Assembly (NCBI GenBank): GCA_016617855.1
Contig: JAECUM010092845.1
Coordinates: 62,001 to 126,000, forward strand
Direction of reading: 5' to 3'
From: Megalonaias nervosa
Taxonomy: Eukaryota > Mollusca > Bivalvia > Unionida > Unionidae
DNA: 64,000 nucleotides
Positions 11,636 through 23,405 of the stretch are shown one piece after another. A model generated the notes under the pieces. The model was not told the DNA's origin and did not search any database. It was given only the letters and a program-made list of their open reading frames with translations. The position numbers and the translations under genes were made by a program. How positions within the stretch are numbered: position 1 is the stretch's first letter; the number at the start of each line of letters is the position of its first letter.

Positions 11636-12140
11636 ATGAAGCCTATCATCGAGTTCAACCACATCGATGAGAATTTGTCGGCAGAACAGCGTCGTGAGCT
11701 AGAATCATATTAATGCTATTACCACCAAAGAGTCTATGTGTACAAGCACATGTACGGACGATACAAACACATACTGAGGTTCATCTTGGTGATGCTGCTT
11801 GCCATGACCTCCACTGTGGTGATCTCCACGGGCGCAATGGGCAATCTGATGATGTTGATTTTGTCTGGGGCTGGATTGACCTTACAATTGATGATGAAAT
11901 GCATCTAGCCATGACTGCAGACAAAAAAAAAAAGCACCAAGCAGGCTATGCTGTTATATCAGAAAATGCTCAATAAAATTGTATTTGCGTAGAGCTCCCT
12001 TTGAAAAGGAATTGCTGATTTGCAAGATGAGAACAGTCAACGACCTCATCATGGACATGGTAGGAAACAAGTGCAGGCTAACGTCGCTGAGCCAATTAAA
12101 AAAAGTCTACGATAAAAAGTATGTCACAGATTATGTATAG
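11636..12140 (+). pseudogene. Two-TM membrane protein remnant (A)
   Basis: It starts MKPIIEFNHIDENLS and aligns with the intact protein at 51163-51660 (MKNIVDFNHISENIP...). A tyrosine-rich stretch follows (YVYKHMYGRYKHIL), then two hydrophobic segments around 'MTSTVVISTGAMGNLMMLILSGAG', and a C-terminus ending VYDKKYVTDYV. There is an in-frame stop after ELESY and further frame changes. Its conservation in two distant Polintons at the same place suggests a real role, perhaps in the virion membrane or entry; that is inference. Overall shape (2 TM plus helical tail) is reminiscent of SLATT-like proteins, untested. Confidence 0.6.
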
Positions 12141-12143
12141 AAA

Positions 12144-12416
12144 ATGTCTGGATACAGCAGCTATACCACCGAGAGTGATGTGATCTTGCACAATCCAGAA
12201 TCGCTCCATGAAGCCATTGTGATGGTGATTCGAAATAACATTCCTGTTACGCTTGAACTGGTGCTGATGAAAACACATGGAGCAGCACGGAAGCAGGTGT
12301 TACTCACGCAAGAGCAACGTATGGATTTACCCAGAAAAAGAATCGTTAAGATCTTTTACAATGAGGATCTGATCAGGCAGCACTGCATGAGATGTAAAAG
12401 TGAAAAAACTCTTTAA
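12144..12416 (+). CDS. Small paralogue 1, HCxxC-ended protein (A)
   Basis: A 90-codon open frame starting MSGYSSYTTESDVILHN, 3 bases after the stop of the 2-TM gene. The C-terminus carries EDLIRQHCMRC. A diverged second copy lies just downstream (12499-12792) ending KDLIYKHCISC. The family is not recognised. The spacing suggests the two are co-transcribed with the 2-TM gene. Open reading frame in an otherwise dead element. Confidence 0.5.
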   Translation: MSGYSSYTTESDVILHNPESLHEAIVMVIRNNIPVTLELVLMKTHGAARKQVLLTQEQRMDLPRKRIVKIFYNEDLIRQHCMRCKSEKTL

Positions 12417-12498
12417 AAGATCTTAACATTATCTTAGTCCTAAATATAGGAAACTCTGTTTCCCAAGACTTTCTCTTCTGAAGACTTCCTAGACAACA

Positions 12499-12792
12499 TG
12501 GCTGAAGTCAACCATGAGGTAAACCACAGCATAGTCAACACAATGGATCACAACCAATATCTCACTTATGTCATAATGGAAAATTGAATAGATCTCAAAT
12601 ACCATCGTGACAGCATTCCATCTCACTATAGACATCAGTGTGGCCCTCACAATCACGAAAGTGGTTGGGATAGAAAACAATCTCGAGCTGCTTACGGTGG
12701 CGCAGCAAAAAGAGCTCTATGACAATGGCATGCTCAACATCGTCTACGATAAAGATCTCATTTACAAGCACTGCATCTCTTGCATGCCTTGA
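12499..12792 (+). pseudogene. Small paralogue 2, HCxxC-ended protein (A)
   Basis: The readable part (12607-12792) aligns with the preceding gene along its last ~60 residues: a hydrophobic beta-rich stretch (DISVALTITKVV) then DNGMLNIVYDKDLIYKHCISC. The likely start (12499) is in another frame, so one frameshift separates the halves. An old tandem gene duplication is the simplest reading. Function unknown. Confidence 0.5.
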
Positions 12793-13428
12793 GAGGAGCT
12801 CCTCAGGATGTTGTACAGATCCAGCGATGTACAAGCTGCTAAAAACAAAAACAGTTTTTCATTAGTTAACTAAAAAAATTTTAAAACTTATGTTTCACAA
12901 AACATTCTTTTTTTGCTATCCGTCAGGTCTTATCTCTAAACTGTCTAATCGATTATCAGAATTATCGCAGCCGAGATAAACTATGGTGTATCTGATGGGG
13001 ATAACTCCTCAGTGAGCTTCAAACACAAAACAATGACAGTACATCGTGGCCCTGATCCCGCTCATGTACAAATGAACAATGGAGTATCCAGTGGTGCTGA
13101 ATCTTACCATGTGCCTTATTTTAGTGCACACGCTGTGTACATCTCCATTCATTTTAGTTTCATAACAACTAAACACAAGATGAACTCTCCAAGTCGTTTC
13201 CGCACACAGTTGCATCATGCTTAATCTTGCCAGAAACTTGTCAAACATAACTGAATTGTTTTTATTTGGTTGGTGGTTCTCAATTTTTCGATGTAATATT
13301 TAATCTCTCTGATGTTTTGACCACCGCAGCGCTGACACGCCTAGGCTGACCTTGAACACCTTCCTGGCAGCCCTGTTGGATCCATGCAGAGGCATTTCAC
13401 AACAAGCAATTAAAGAAACAGTCTGCTG

Positions 13429-13470
<42 letters not shown>

Positions 13471-13482
13471 GTTTCTGACCAG
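12793..13482. other. No clear gene; AT microsatellite
   Basis: No convincing coding frame. It holds a (TA)n run at 13432-13468 and, at about 13401-13440, a 40-bp phrase (AACAAGCAATTAAAGAAA...GGACTATATATA) that recurs at 14448-14490 on the far side of the solo LTR. Confidence 0.5.
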
Positions 13483-14434
13483 TGTTACATGTCTTAGGCT
13501 CGTACAAAGTAAAAAAGAAAAGAGTGAAGCCAACAAGCTTTGTAAATTTTAACAGAATAATTTATTTCCCTAGAAAATAAAGTAAAATATGAAAAAGGAC
13601 TTAAGGTTTGTAAATCTAATCCAAAAATAATCCTATAATTTAAAAATATAAGTCCTATCACTAAAAAGTTCTAATTGAATCAAAATTTGAATGCTGATGA
13701 AGTTCCAAGATGGAAGGTGATGTCTTCTATAACCCGTTGTGTGCTGTTGTGTCAACAGTTCCTTCTTGAAATTTATGAATCAAGAATAATATTCTGGCTT
13801 TAGAATTCCAAGTAATTTCCACTAAATCTCTTTGTCCAAGAATTTTTATGATCACTGGTATTTTCCAGGGAATATAAATTATTATATCCAAAAAATTAGA
13901 AGAATTTTAAATCAAACTGGCATCAACATTAAAAACACCTTGAGCTCTGAAGGTGTAAATTACGACTGAACTAAAATCACCGAGATATCAGTATTAAACC
14001 CAACTAAAAACGCAATTTCAGACCCACGTGATGGGTCACGTGGTCACTTAGTTCGAACAGCGCAGTAAAATAATATGGCAATTAGCACATAGGCTATTTA
14101 CAGGTTCAATTGTACTGAACAAAACTTAAGACTGAATAAAAATATTTTTAAAAAGTTGTTTACACGCAAGCCAAATATGACCTTGATTACAACCAATGAT
14201 TTTCACTCTGTGTTTACCAATTTCTGAATCAAGGTCAGGAACTAGGTCAGCTAAAAATACAATGTAGCAACGAATTGCGTATTTTCAGGCTAAAAAGAAA
14301 TGAACTGAATTTACTGGAAAAAATATCAAATCCAGTGAACAAAGTTACCATTACAATAACATGTAATGAAATAAAAACAAAATAAAAGAGAATTTAAAAC
14401 TAACTGGCGAGTAATTAAATTACATATACGTAAC
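13483..14434 (-). mobile_element. Solo LTR of the Gmr1-like retrotransposon family
   Basis: A 952-bp sequence in reverse orientation starts TGTTACATG and ends CGTAACA (the inverted LTR tips). It is flanked by a 4-bp target duplication CCAG (13479-13482 and 14435-14438). Read on the minus strand it matches the LTR at 33875-34696/52175-52244: the same start (TGTTACG.ATATGTAATT), the CCAGTAAATTCAGTT block, the AGTGATAGGACTT block and the same end. No internal region is present, so it is a solo LTR. It is an uninterrupted paralogue of the LTR that Polinton B entered: around 13590-13610 it keeps the site 'acaaacc.taagtcc' joined. Confidence 0.9.
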
Positions 14435-14539
14435 ACCAGGCACAAATAACAAGCAATTAAAGAAAAGTCTACGGGACTAAATATATATACACACCTATCA
14501 GCTCAAGGATAGATATAAAAAAAAACTTGTCTATACAAA

Positions 14540-17500
14540 TGGAGCATAAAATTCTGCACAAAGTAGTGGCAGATCCAGGGAAAGATTTTCATCATACGAC
14601 AGGATATTGCTCATCATGTCATGAGCATTACTTAGTCGATGCATTGGGTAAACATGCCCTATCCAAGATCGAATAACTCTCTGCATAAATTGATTGAATG
14701 AGTCAGAGGAGCCCTAAAGACAATGCAGAGAAGTGCTACATGTCATAAGCTCCTGAGCGAGTACAAGGCGCTGGTGGGACAAGAAATCATCATGTCTCAG
14801 CAGTAAATGAAGCATTTGTGAGACAAATACAAAGCTCTCACTGGAAAGACTGCTAAACCCTCAAAACTCCTTCGACTTCAGCACGAAATTATGAGCCAAT
14901 CACGACAAGCCAACATCGAGAAAAACTACCCAAAATCAATAAACAAGTCATTCAATGACAATGCGATAAAATCGCGTGGGAATCATCAAAGTTGTCCACT
15001 ACACTGCCGCCACAACAACAAACCAAAAAATCATACAGAGGTATAGACAAGGGAATGATTTACAATTACCAGCACGTGCTTCGGCAGGGAGTTGATAAAG
15101 AACTCCCGCAACATATTCTAAAACCTACTGTGGATGCAGAACTACGAACACACATGGCCATCAAACTTGGAGTAGCTCTCAATGTTCATTTTGTGTGAGC
15201 TATGGATCAAAAAAGCATCGACGCATGGATGAAATCCAAATCATTGGTCACATTGTTTCAGTCACATAGTGGACACCACACGGTCGTTTATCCAATGTTG
15301 CATCGAAGATTATCAAGATCAGCATGGACCTTCACCGGAGTCAATTCCATTTCGTTTCAAACTTCCAAATTTACACTGTTGCGTGGAAGTAAGCACATGC
15401 CACTTCCCAAACAAATCACTGCGACAAAAGTGTGCATCAACGTCAAAAACAATGACGACTACTGTCTGCTGTGAGCAATCCTCTCCGTGAAACATCCTGC
15501 TGAAGACCATGTCAATCACATCTCCAACTACAAGCCATATTTTGATACCATCAAAACCACTGGTATCACGTTTCCAGCTGTGGTCAAAGATGTCCTTAAA
15601 CTGGAATCACTCAACGATGATCTCTCCATCAATGTTTTTGGACTCGATGAAAAGAAAGCAGACAATGAACAGTTCGTGGTCAATCCCACGTTGATCTCTA
15701 AAACAGTCTCACAACACAGCAGCAATTTACTTTTTTTATTACCAAAACCATTTAGTGTACATCAAAGACTTCAGTCAGTTATGCAGATCTCAGTACACGC
15801 AACGTAAGAATCATGGATATTTCTGTTATTGTTGCTTACAGTGCTTTCTTCAACCACAAAAACTACACAACCATGTGTTAGGATACTGTCAAGAACTACA
15901 AACTGTTCAGATGCCACACGAGGGAACACTACAGCTCAAACACCACTACAGAAAAAAATATGCACAGATGTTTCAAGTGATCCTTGAAAAAGTACAAGGA
16001 CCCTCACCTGATCCAGACCATCTTTTTACCCAAGTGGAAAAGAAACATGTCCAATGCACGATCGGCTATAAAATATGCCGTTCCATCAATGAAAATTTGT
16101 CATCACCGTATCCTCAGCATTGCGGTAAGGACTGCGTCCCCTGGTTCTTTGTGCAGCTCATGGCTTAATGGAAACGCATCACCGACATCAAAAAAAATCC
16201 AGCGACAATGATCCCACCCACTCCACAACAACTGCAACAGTACAAATCAGCAAAGCAGTGCCACATCTGCAAAGAATACTTTAAGTCGCGTGATAAAAAA
16301 GTCAGAGATCATTGCCATGTGACCAGACGTTATCGAGGAGCTGCTCATGATAACTGCAATCTACGTTTCAAAGATCCAGAATTCCTACCGATGATCGCTC
16401 ATGAGCTATGAGTGTACAATGGACATTTTATCATTGCAGCACTCCATCATCTGCGCGTCAAACAACTTCTCGCTGAAGTTGGAAGCCAAATCAAATGCAT
16501 CCCCAACAATTTTGAAAAATATATGTCATTCTCGATTGGACCTTTCCGATTCATCCATAATGCTCAGTTCATGCCAGTGTCGCTGAAAGACCTCACTGGA
16601 ACTGTCCTAAGTTCACACATCTGCAAAAAGAATTTGAAGCCAGGGCAGATCTACTCGAAGAAAGAGGAATTTATCCCTACGAATAGCAGCAATGCATGGT
16701 CACAATTCGAAGAAACTTCACTGCCACCCCAAAACGCCTTTTATTTTCATCTGCACTTGTTAGGAATCACTGACAATGAATACCAGTAGGCGAACAAGAT
16801 ATGGAATGAGTTTGATTGTAAAACCATTGGCAATTATTAAGACATCTACCTGAAAACGGATGTGCTCCTGCTCGTGGACGTGCTTGACAAATTTCAGACA
16901 CACATCCATAGATTTTGTCAGTCACCATAGATGAAACCCTACATTGACATCAACATGACACAATAAGCAAGTGCCATCAAGGCGTTCAAAGACTTCATTA
17001 AACTCGTGAACATAAGCGTGTTCAGAAAAACATGACACCTCAAGAAAATATGATGACGAGATAATTTGGTTGCCAATGATGCCTTAGTGCACATGAAAAT
17101 CTTTGACGAAGAACTCATCACAATCGAATCCAGAAAAACCAATCCCAAACTGGACCAACCAATCAACGTCAGCATGGCTGTTCTCAATCTCTCCAAGGTG
17201 CTCGTGCTTCGAGTTTCACTGCGACTTCATCAAACACCAATATATGGAGATATGGCCACACTGCTGATGACGGAGACTCGCTTGTGTATGAAATTCACAC
17301 CAATAACGTCTACATGGGCCTGTATCAACATCGAGAACTGTTTGATCTCAGTGATTATCCCACACACAGCTCATTTCCACTGTGATATTAATAAAAAAGT
17401 GCTAGAAAATTCAATGATAAAACTCACGGCTAACCCATCATGTAGTTCATCAGACTATGAGCCAAAATGAACTCCATCACCATTAATGATGGTACCGTCA

Positions 17501-17730
17501 TGAAAAAGCCAAAGGAGTAAAAAAAAACACCTCGCAAATCACCACCCACAGCATTACACACAAGCACTACACGGAGACATGCATTACTACTCCATGAGAA
17601 CTTTCCGATCACAACAGAACAAAATATCTACAATGCTCATCAACAAAAAAGGACTATGCCCCATTGATGATAAATGTTATTCTACCAATGGCAGTCACAC
17701 ACTCGCACACGGACACTACGAAGCCTAATC
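14540..17730 (+). pseudogene. Protein-primed family B DNA polymerase remnant (A)
   Basis: It reads along the + strand in many frames. Recognisable blocks: an N-terminal region near 15000-15800 (CINVKNNDDYC, FGLDEKKA), CCLQCFLQPQKLHNH (zinc-like), the DHCHVT.RYRGAAHDNCNLRF block (16300-16370), 'KCIPNNFEKYMSFSIGPFRF' (16490-16555), KTDVLLLVDVL exonuclease region (about 16858), ANDALVHMKIFDEEL (17070), and a final LAHGHYE (17710). The palm motif A region is deleted between about 16930 and 16940, and motif C is degraded to a DGDSL-like sequence in another frame. The same blocks are in Polinton B PolB. Dead gene, on the opposite strand from the capsid block. Confidence 0.85.
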
Positions 17731-18386
17731 ATCATAGCTATGAATTACGCACACACCAAAAACATCGCACCACGAGGCCACCCCCACGTACTGATAAAAG
17801 TGGTCCAGAAATCCCATCACACAGATCCATAGGGGTATACACTCTTTTATTACCTAAAAGTGGTCCAGAAACCCCGTAACACAGCAGTATAGATCAATGG
17901 GGACTCTCGCAAGCACTTTTTATCTTGCAGTGATAAAGTGGTCCAGAACCCCAATTCAGCCCATACTTCTTTGGTCTGAATATTGTGCATGGTTGATATG
18001 TTTTATCTTTAGTGAGATCCCCCCACCATGTTTGTTTCCCCGAGAAAAAATAGGAAGGTGGACTTTCTTTTAATATTATTATTAATGTTGTTATTATTAT
18101 TTAGTAGAAGTAGTAGTTGTACTTATATTCAAGCAGGTTGTCCTTTGAATAAAAGATTTTCATCTGTAAATGTTATAATAGTTATGATTTTCTGTTATTA
18201 TACCTGATCAGTAAGTGTATTGAGTTATGAGGTAAGCATTTAATGAAATAAAGAAAATATGCCGTTACAATATATATGCAGTATTTAGATAAATAGATTG
18301 AACTAACTTGTTTGGGTTTTTTTTATTTTGCTGGTTGAGGGGAGTAGACATAATACCAATATCCTTTTTAACCCTTTACCTCATAC
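17731..18386. other. Spacer with three TGGTCCAGAA repeats
   Basis: Right of PolB a 15-20 bp phrase (AAAGTGGTCCAGAA plus CCCC) occurs three times: near 17796, 17855 and 17934. Nothing else is recognisable; a purine/AT-rich stretch follows. The right end of Polinton A should be here but no inverted repeat was matched to the left side. Confidence 0.5.
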
Positions 18387-18491
18387 AAGCGCCTTTGTAC
18401 GCCTCTGCTCCATTTGCATGTAAGCGCCTTTGGATGCCTCTACCCGATTCGCATATAAGCGCCTTTTGACGCCTCTAAACCATTCTCATGG
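18387..18491. repeat. 35-bp tandem repeat, three units
   Basis: Units start at 18387, 18422 and 18457 with AAGCGCCTTT..ACGCCTCT. A lone half-unit (GAAGCGCCTTTTGATG) recurs near 18946. Short local minisatellite in gene-free DNA. Confidence 0.85.
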
Positions 18492-20205
18492 CCTCAGGTC
18501 ACAATTAATAGTTCCTGTTCAGTACCCACGAATGTAGTCCCAGTCTATTTTTAGATCATTTTTTCTTGTCTCCGTTTGGTGGTGATACAAGAGTTAGATT
18601 TAGGCATTCTTGGTAAGGATTTAAAGGTAATTGTTTATTCTTTAGAATATGAGCTTATGGTGTGGTTGTCTGTGTGTATTTCGGCGACAGTGCACAGTGA
18701 GTAATAAGGCCTTGGTGATGATCCGGAAGTGAAATCTGTGTTCCATTGCATGGTGTTTTGTTTACAATTCAGCCTCTCAAAAAATGCAGGTCAACCCCTG
18801 ACAAGAACTTCACCGTAAAGTCATCTTTGAAGGTATTTTAGATTAACATATGATTTGTATTGATTGTCACACAGTGAAAAGTTCAGTACTGAGAAACAAA
18901 TGTAGAGAATATATAGTAAAATTAATTGTGTTCTATGGCCTCATGGAAGCGCCTTTTGATGTCTGTTGTAAACATCAGCCATTTTGAGCGGGTTTTCGTA
19001 GCGCCACCTTCGGGGAAAACCCCCTATTAGATACTACATTCACGGGTGTGAATGACCATTACGTCAGATCGTGTGGTCACTGTTTATGCTCTGGCCGAAA
19101 TCTGCTATTTAAAGTAACTGGGTTGTATTCTCCACTCTGCAAAATGGAGGTCGCGGATTTTGTTCAGTACTTACTCAAGTTTTCACGATTAGAATCACAA
19201 CTATGAAAGCTTCAATAACTAAGGCAAAGGCTCAGATACTGATGTAGGAAGCCATAAGTTTTTATAAATTATGAAATTCAGCTGATTTAGTGATGTAGAC
19301 GCTGACAAAGAACTTATAAATTTCGAGTATGAGAAACGGCAGCTATGGTTGGTCACGCAGCTTCACGTTCTTGACAGTGAACGAGTTCTCTCAAGATTTT
19401 AAAGCACATAACAAATTCTTCTGTGAAAAATAATTGTACAGTTATAACGATCGTATTTTTCTCTTAAATCTTTCCATACGTAGTGTATGTGTACCAAAAA
19501 CGTAAAATGGTTAAAATTGCTGTTAAACGTAACATACACTTCACTGCTTAACAGGCCTATGCGTATGGAGTAGAACAGGTAATAGGTGTTCTATTTATAG
19601 TGCATTGCACTGGGTAACTTTGCTACATGCATATCGAAGGGCTAAAAAGCCAACACCATATATCAATTCAGTTACTTTAGCTTCCATCCCATGGGACATA
19701 GTTCCCACTGTTTGGAAGAAAAAAAAATGTGTAATTTTCATATTTCAGTAATTGCTAGAAAAATCATAGATTTAGTAGTCAAGTTAAAATTTATATGTCG
19801 GTCCAAAACCAGTTATTCTTGATGTGGACGATTACTCTGGAAAATGTGATAAAAATTAAGTCTTAAAAAATTTAGCATAATCAAACATGTATAAAAATTA
19901 TACTATGTAATTATTGAATAATAATCACTTCACAACACAATTATTCGATGCAAAGATATTTGGCCACTCTCCTCTAGTATCCTTATAGACGAATACCATA
20001 CCCATAAAAATTTTACTTTTCAGGACACAGAAAAAAAAGATTTGCAAATTACTGATTCTCATATAAATGAATATATACTGTTTGCTGTATTGTGCATTAT
20101 TGTCTGTGGGTCGTGAAAACTGAGCAGTTAGTAAAACTTGGTGCAAATCTGCAAATGGATAGCTCTTGATGTCATAAAAAAAATAAAGAGAAAAGTTTAG
20201 TGGAG
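18492..20205. other. Gene-free AT-rich spacer
   Basis: No open frame of protein-like composition and no recognised transposon is seen. Short runs of A and T are frequent. The detached half-unit of the 35-bp repeat lies at 18946. Confidence 0.5.
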
Positions 20206-20276
20206 GATGGGGGGATCTGAACCAGGTTAGTCAATATGGCACACAACGGTTTACCTATTCAGCTATGAAAGCCATC
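20206..20276 (-). repeat. tRNA-like remnant (SINE head or tRNA pseudogene)
   Basis: On the minus strand a pol III A-box-like TAGCTGAATAGG (20254-20265) is followed 30 nt later by a B-box-like GGTTCAGATCC (20213-20223), the normal tRNA spacing. Outer ends GATGG and CCATC can pair. T-arm and acceptor pairing are otherwise poor, so a working tRNA is unlikely. A tRNA-derived SINE remnant is most plausible. Confidence 0.4.
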
Positions 20277-20883
20277 AATAGCCAATATGTATATCGTGCT
20301 GATTTCTTAAAAGCAGACTATTACAACTGCATTTAATTCTTTGTTGTTTGCTCAGTTCATGCTCCAGTTTTTAAGAATACTGTTACAATATGAAGAAAGA
20401 CCGAGTTAATAAAATTTAACGAAATATACTTTGGCTACAACTGTTCTCTCCATATGAAAAATGATGGCTTCATTTGTAGATCACATGTACGGAAATGCAA
20501 TACAATATTAAGGACAAGACACAAAGCAATTAAACAGTTCTATATAATTTATATATGTGTGTGTGTGTGTGTGTGTGTACCCCGTTATTTACAGCATGCT
20601 TTTGTGAACAGGCAACATAACAATAAAATGCTAAATAATGTTTACTCCAATGAGTCTTTGTTTACTTTCAGTTCCCAATGACCATTTAGCGTCTCTTCAA
20701 AAAATCACGTGCCCAAGGCAATTTAGAAATAATCTGGATGATTAATATTGGTGTTAATATATCTAAATATTTTTTTTCTTGGAATGTTTCATATATTAAT
20801 AGAAGAAATAACAAGTCACTGTACAAAATGCAGTTCCAATTTTGTTCACGCATAACGATACACAGGCATATACTGTGTAACAC

Positions 20884-20985
20884 AGGGGTCACGCTACCAG
20901 GCAAAGTGGGCGATTAAGTCGCCTAAAAGATGTAAACTTCGCCTTCTTCTGTTAGGAAAGCGAAAACGACTTCGCCCTGTGATTT
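20884..20985. repeat. Dispersed repeat, copy 2
   Basis: Diverged second copy of the repeat at 1879-1980. It includes the palindrome GGCGATTAAGTCGCC and the 'gccttcttctgttaggaaagcg' block. Family unknown. Confidence 0.5.
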
Positions 20986-22317
20986 TGTTTTTTTAGAGGT
21001 ACATTGATAAATACGTTTTGAGATGCCCCCTCGCCTGAGGCAGGTTTATTCTAGTATTGTGTTGCAGCTATAGGTATTCCTCAAGCCATCAGTAGCTAGG
21101 CCTAGTTTTGATATCAGTTACGCTGACAAACAAACCCTTGCACATTCACAGGCATGTGTTTGATAGCTGATTGACCATTAACCATTTCCCGAGTTGGCAA
21201 CTAGGCCCCTATCACTACCCGATTTACGCACGTTATCCTTTGATGATAAAAACATACATACCTGTGTTTCGAAACTTTAACAATAGTATGTATATAGCAG
21301 TTTGTGTTTTAAGAATAAAATCGGTGATCTGGATATTTTAACTGCCTCTTGTACACTATTTCGTCATAAAATTACTTTGAAACTCTAAGTGTACCAGTAA
21401 CGAGAGGAAAAATGGCGGACATCGCTATGTCTGGGAAATACCAGTTTATTAGATTGTCTGTTTTCGTAAATCATCGAGGAAATATATACAGACAAATATA
21501 CAATTCATAGAAAGCAAAGCCTAGGTATTATGTTATTTAAGATTTAACTTTAAAATCCAACTATATAAGTCAGAAACGTATGAGACAATGCTATGTTGTG
21601 GAATTCGCGAGAAGCGTTTTAAGGTCAAAGTTGTTTTCTGACTCGACCCGTATTTGTGAAAATGCGGAAAAAAGCTGCGATGCAGATAATATTTCATCAA
21701 CGCATAAAATTAATACAAGTACACAGACAAATAAATAAACCATAAATTTGCAATCCTATCATGGACTGTTGTAATGAAGCTATATAAAGGAGTGACTACA
21801 TTACGAAAACCCATCTTTCTAAAAATAGATGCACTTACGTCTGTGTTGATTCGGTTGGAAAGAAGAGTTTGGTTCATATACCAACTATAAATGAGCCATG
21901 TCTGTAATTTTATGCATTTAGTGTGTTATGAATGAATAGTTACAGTAATGTTTTTTCCGCAACAAAGAAATGAGAACACTTGTGCATTTGCTCTCATGTA
22001 CATGGTACAGGGGTTGTGTCAAAAGCGCTTAGAAATCTTTGAAAGTGCCATTATTGTGAACTTTTAAAAAGTATATAAAAAATAAATACAAAAATATACA
22101 AAAAATTAGGGTAGTCGATAAAGCATTTTTACCAACTTGCAATTACAATAATGTAATCTAGTTACTCAGTTAAATTTTTTTACAGTGCAGTTTCTATTAT
22201 TCTCTTTTAGAGTCATATGGCCAAAATAACTAAGAAAATTTTCTATTAGAAAATAAAGTATTGCTTAAATCCAATGTTAAACGCAAATATGAGCATAATT
22301 CAAATAAGAGAACACAC

Positions 22318-22361
<44 letters not shown>

Positions 22362-23239
22362 GTTTGTTGCTTTGCATCCACTTCTCCCTGTTGAGCTCTC
22401 ACTTCTCCCTGTTCTGTCCAAAAGGAGAAGTCACTTCTCCCTAAAATTCAAGTCTAGCTTGACCCCTGGACTAACAGTGGAAAAATGACAACTTTACTAA
22501 GTAAAATTCAGGAATTCAGGAATTGTTTAGTATTTAGTGATCAGAGAAACTGTGCTCCCATATTTTAATATGAGAAAAAAAATGTCATAAGAAATAATCA
22601 GTAGAAATTCTTTCCTGGAGCAAGCCTGAGCTCAGATCTTTTTTCTAATTTCAAGTTGCTCAAATGAAGCATTTTGTCCTCAATTTCCCACACCAGCCCA
22701 TAGTCAAAGGTCATGTTTCGGTATGAAAAATAAATTTATAAGCACATTTAATGCAGAAGAGTGTGAATAATATCACACAAACAGTCATGAAATTTGGAAG
22801 TAATTATTTTTCCCATAAAAACGAGCAAAGGAAATGGTCTTTTATTCATAATAGTCCTTTGTGAGGCTATGTTACTTGAAATCCAAGTATTTTGTACAGA
22901 AAAGGTCTCAAAGTGTATATTGGGAAATGCAAATATTTCTGTACAAAAGAGATTTCAAAGTGTATACTGTGAATTAGTTTAAATTTGTGGGGTACCAATT
23001 TTCATGGTTTTGCATGAGCAAATTAGACCACAAATTTAAACATGCAATGAAATATCAAGTAAGCTGGCAGTCAAAACACACTTCCAACCCACCAACCATA
23101 CACCATCAAAAAGTTACTCATTTGTTTTAAGATATATTTTATCTAGTTTTTTTTATCATAAGCATTGTAAAATTCTGTAATTATTAGGATTAATAGATTC
23201 AAAATTTGCATTGCAAACCTTTGTATCACTGGAACCATA

Positions 23240-23405
23240 TTGGTTGATTGGTTGGTGTACCAGACTCACTACCAGAAAGGTGTGGACTGGACTCCTAACA
23301 CTGGATCTACCTAGGTCTGCTACCATGTTGTGTACTAGGCAAGGGACTTTGCTCTGATAGCCTCAGCAATAAATTACCTATATGTGTTGCTGTGTCAAGA
23401 AACAC
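23240..23405. repeat. Possible SINE-like remnant
   Basis: The stretch has locally higher GC than its surroundings and a structured look ('ggtgtggactggactcct..cactggatctacctagg', then '..gtgtcaagaaacaccaaacca'). It resembles the body of an interspersed SINE, but no second copy is in the window to confirm this. Confidence 0.25.

Larger units (their letters stand above)
3560..17730. mobile_element. Decayed Polinton/Maverick A
   Basis: The block carries, in order, remnants of a late-gene-like protein (+), integrase C-terminus, DUF5679-like zinc protein, protease, two small capsid-associated proteins, MCP, an Ala/Gly-rich protein, minor capsid protein, coiled-coil protein and packaging ATPase (all -), then a + strand block ending in protein-primed PolB. 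Almost every gene has a recognisable partner in Polinton B. Stops and frameshifts are everywhere, and the integrase catalytic core and PLA2 domain are missing between 4329 and 4380. PolB lies at the opposite end compared with Polinton B, so the two are different lineages. No terminal repeats were found, so the limits are those of the recognisable genes. Confidence 0.85.

Noticed and set aside
20206..20276. Functional tRNA gene
   Set aside because: A and B boxes are present with right spacing, but T-arm and most of the acceptor stem do not pair.
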